From positions 1 to 8,305 of the forward strand of contig CALNCF010000096.1 in NCBI GenBank assembly GCA_937875035.1: 8,305 nt of DNA, read 5' to 3'. The stretch's first letter is position 1; every line of letters begins with the position of its first letter. The translations under genes and the position numbers were made by a program. Below the pieces are notes generated by a model, which was not told where the DNA came from, ran no database searches, and worked only from the letters and a program-made list of their open reading frames with translations. This DNA comes from an uncultured Sphingobacteriaceae bacterium. Lineage in GTDB: Bacteria; Bacteroidota; Bacteroidia; Sphingobacteriales; Sphingobacteriaceae. Below are positions 6,141 through 8,305 of the stretch, one piece after another.

Positions 6141-7724
6141 ATGTCCAATTCAGAATCCCGGAAAATTGTAATAGGTTCAAGAGGAAGCGATCTGGCCTTA
6201 TGGCAGGCGAATCATGTGAAAGCGCAGCTCGAAGCCATTGGCGCGGAAGTGCAGATCAAGGTGATCAAGACCCAGGGCGACCAGGTTCAGCACCTCAGCC
6301 TTGACAAACTGGAGGGCAAGGGCTTTTTTACGAAAGAGCTTGAAGAAGAGCTCCTGTCCGGAACGATCGACCTCGCTGTGCATTCGCACAAGGACCTGCC
6401 GACCGTTTCTCCGGAAGGGCTTGTGATTGCGGCGGTTTCCGGGCGGGAAGACCCATCCGAGCTGATCCTCGTGCGGAAAGAATGTGTGGATATCACCCGT
6501 AAGTTTGCGTTCCGTGAGGGTGCCGTGGTCGGTTCATCTTCCGCGCGCAGGAAATCGCAGCTCTTATCCTTTCGTCCGGATGCGGTGATCAGGGATATTC
6601 GTGGCAACGTGCCTACACGTGTGCAGAAATTAAGGGAAGGACAATACGATGCCATCCTCCTGGCTTATGCCGGTGTGGAGCGCTTGCAGTTAGACCTTTC
6701 CGATTTGTATGTGCTGAAGGTTTCTCCACTGGAGATCGTACCTGCTCCCGCGCAGGGTGTGCTTGCCCTGCAGATCCGGGAAACGGATCATGGACTGGCA
6801 GCGTTCCTGCAACAGATCCACTCGCAGGAAGTGCAGGAAGAAATTGCCGTGGAACGGAAAATACTGAACCTGTTCGACGGGGGATGCCACCTGCCCTTAG
6901 GAGCTTATTGCAGGAAAGAGGAAGGTGTATTTAAAGTATGGACTGCCAAGGCGGATACCTGGGACAGCATCCCGAAACGCTTGTATACACAGGCCTCCGG
7001 CGCCGACGGGCTGGCCGCGGATATAGTGGCGAAGCTTGGTGAGAATGCGCTTCAGAATAAAACGATCTTTATTACCCGCGATGTAAACGCGCAGGGTTTC
7101 TTATATAAAACAGCGGTGGCTTATGGCGCCCGCCTGGAAGGCAAATCGCTGATCGATGTGAAGAGGACTACTAACGAAGGTCGCAATGACCTCGGTCAGT
7201 ACGATTGGGTTTGGTTCAACAGCCGAAGCGCAGTGCGTTTCTTCTTTGAGCTGCAGCATGAGATCCCGGTATCGATACGGTTTGCCGTATATGGCCGGGG
7301 TACGGAAGCTGCGCTGAATGCGCAGGGATATACGGCGGACTTCAGCGGTGAATCTTCTGATCCTGCCCGTGTTTCTGCTGCTTTTGCAGCGTTGGCCAAA
7401 GACACGAAAGTGCTCGTTCCGCAGGCCCGCGAATCATTAAGAAGCATAGAGAAGAATACACCGGGTGCGGTAACATTCACCGACTGGGTTATTTATGAGA
7501 CCAGTCCTGTGCAGGTAAGCATCCCGGAGGCCGACATCCTGGTGTTCACCAGCCCATCCAATGCAGAATCATTCGCAGCCGCGGGCCATACCATTGGCAC
7601 ACAAAAGATCGTAGCCATCGGGACATCAACAGCCGCTGCCTTACAGGCGCTGGGCTACACCGGTATTTCGGTAGCCAATACACCCGATGAGACCGGCCTT
7701 GCCGAATGTCTTTTCGCCTTATAA
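6141..7724 (+). CDS. hemCD: Fused hydroxymethylbilane synthase / uroporphyrinogen-III synthase
   Basis: One uninterrupted 527-residue frame encodes two successive heme-pathway enzymes. Residues 1-305 are HemC (porphobilinogen deaminase), which joins four porphobilinogens into hydroxymethylbilane. It shows IGSRGSDLALWQA, the HSHKDLP motif (81-87) with catalytic Asp85, GSSSARRKSQ (131-140), RDIRGNVPTR, and GGCHLPLGAY with Cys249, which carries the dipyrromethane cofactor. Residues about 306-527 are HemD, which closes and inverts the last ring to give uroporphyrinogen III. HemD sequences diverge widely, but the hallmark pieces are present: NSRSAVRFF (360-368), FTSPSNAESF (469-478), AIGTSTAAAL (from about 492) and the terminal PDETGL. 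A separate HemC is about 310 and HemD about 250 residues, so both halves are essentially complete. The ATG at 6141 is preceded by AAGGAAGG at 6121-6128, a Shine-Dalgarno-like stretch at a slightly long distance. hemB follows after 40 bases. Confidence 0.94.
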   Translation: MSNSESRKIVIGSRGSDLALWQANHVKAQLEAIGAEVQIKVIKTQGDQVQHLSLDKLEGKGFFTKELEEELLSGTIDLAVHSHKDLPTVSPEGLVIAAVSGREDPSELILVRKECVDITRKFAFREGAVVGSSSARRKSQLLSFRPDAVIRDIRGNVPTRVQKLREGQYDAILLAYAGVERLQLDLSDLYVLKVSPLEIVPAPAQGVLALQIRETDHGLAAFLQQIHSQEVQEEIAVERKILNLFDGGCHLPLGAYCRKEEGVFKVWTAKADTWDSIPKRLYTQASGADGLAADIVAKLGENALQNKTIFITRDVNAQGFLYKTAVAYGARLEGKSLIDVKRTTNEGRNDLGQYDWVWFNSRSAVRFFFELQHEIPVSIRFAVYGRGTEAALNAQGYTADFSGESSDPARVSAAFAALAKDTKVLVPQARESLRSIEKNTPGAVTFTDWVIYETSPVQVSIPEADILVFTSPSNAESFAAAGHTIGTQKIVAIGTSTAAALQALGYTGISVANTPDETGLAECLFAL

Positions 7725-7764
7725 AATCAGATCATCCGTTTCACCCATAATTATTTTCAAAGCT

Positions 7765-8305
7765 ATGTTACACCGCCCGCGCCGCTTAAGAGTAAACCCG
7801 ATCATCAGGGAACTGGTTGCCGAAACCCGTTTGTCGAAAGAGATGTTTATTTACCCGTATTTTGTTGTACCTGGGAAGAATGTGGTGCACGCCATCGACG
7901 CGATGCCGGGTATTCATCATTATTCGGTCGACATGCTGGTAGAGGATGCAGGCAAGGGCCTGGAGCTGGGAGAGAATAAGATCCTGCTCTTTGGAGTAGG
8001 CGAGCAGAAGACCGATGATGCCAGCTCCGCGTATTCCGATCAGTCGGTAGTGGCAGAAGCGGTAAAGGCATTGAAGCAAGCTTACGGCGACCGCCTGTAT
8101 GTGATCACCGATGTATGTACCTGCGCGTATACCACGCATGGACACTGTGGTATTCTTCATCATGATTATGTACAGAATGACCCGACCATCGAAGTGCTGG
8201 CAGAGATGGCATTGGCGCACGCGAAAGCAGGAGCCGATATGGTAGCGCCTTCCGATATGATGGACGGACGGATCAAGGTGATGCGGGAAAAGCTCGACGA
8301 TCATG
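7765..8305 (+). CDS. hemB: Delta-aminolevulinic acid dehydratase (porphobilinogen synthase), 3' truncated by the window
   Basis: The frame opens at ATG 7765 and stays open to the last base, giving 180 complete codons of an enzyme usually about 325 residues long. HemB condenses two 5-aminolevulinates into porphobilinogen. Family hallmarks are visible: the N-terminal arm with RPRRLR and ELVAETRLS, the FIYPYFV strand (28-34), DAMPGIHHYSVD, and the metal-site segment DVCTCAYTTHGHCGIL. Its cysteines 118, 120 and 128 are the three ligands of the zinc-dependent type; magnesium-type enzymes have Asp in their place. The segment APSDMMDGRI near the visible end is also diagnostic. The two catalytic lysines lie beyond the window. 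The 40-base gap behind hemCD has no terminator and no clear promoter, so it is probably part of the hem operon. Confidence 0.96.
   Translation, partial: MLHRPRRLRVNPIIRELVAETRLSKEMFIYPYFVVPGKNVVHAIDAMPGIHHYSVDMLVEDAGKGLELGENKILLFGVGEQKTDDASSAYSDQSVVAEAVKALKQAYGDRLYVITDVCTCAYTTHGHCGILHHDYVQNDPTIEVLAEMALAHAKAGADMVAPSDMMDGRIKVMREKLDDH

Noticed and set aside
7786..8304. Minus-strand open frame at the window end (172 codons)
   Set aside because: It is antisense to hemB, whose + strand frame shows clear ALAD motifs including the three zinc cysteines.

Overview
The window looks like an ordinary chromosomal stretch of a Bacteroidota bacterium, most likely in the Chitinophagales/Sphingobacteriia range. 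The reasons are a long three-domain IspG, an upstream TAnnTTTG promoter element, mostly absent or weak Shine-Dalgarno sites, a TM2 lipoprotein paired with a DUF2752 protein, and a fused hemC-hemD. The genus assignment is inference. All recognised genes are on the + strand, and both ends of the window cut a gene.

Region 1 (1-1600) is envelope-related. It holds the C-terminal part of a LiaF/toastrack-type beta-repeat protein. An AT-rich gap with a plausible promoter follows, then a two-gene unit: a lipoprotein carrying a C-terminal TM2 domain and a small DUF2752 membrane protein 14 bases behind it. The function of this pair is not known.

Region 2 (1601-4780) is core metabolism. ispG (MEP isoprenoid pathway) has a perfect TAnnTTTG element just upstream. 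pfkA (ATP-dependent 6-phosphofructokinase, glycolysis) follows 33 bases later. A GC-rich hairpin plus six T residues behind pfkA ends this unit.

Region 3 (4781-8305) is the start of a tetrapyrrole (heme) operon: hemA (TTG start), a hemC-hemD fusion, and the first 180 codons of hemB, which runs off the window. Gaps between these genes are only about 40 bases and hold no terminator. HemA makes glutamate-1-semialdehyde from glutamyl-tRNA. HemB condenses 5-aminolevulinate to porphobilinogen. The HemC half polymerises porphobilinogen to hydroxymethylbilane, and the HemD half closes it to uroporphyrinogen III. HemL, which converts semialdehyde to aminolevulinate, is not seen here and may lie downstream. 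A hairpin ending two bases before the hemA TTG start is the most interesting non-coding signal.

I found no tRNA, rRNA, CRISPR array, insertion sequence, attachment site or defence system. The strongest points to follow up are the TM2/DUF2752 pair, the hemA leader hairpin with its TTG start, and the hemCD fusion. None is clearly a new system.
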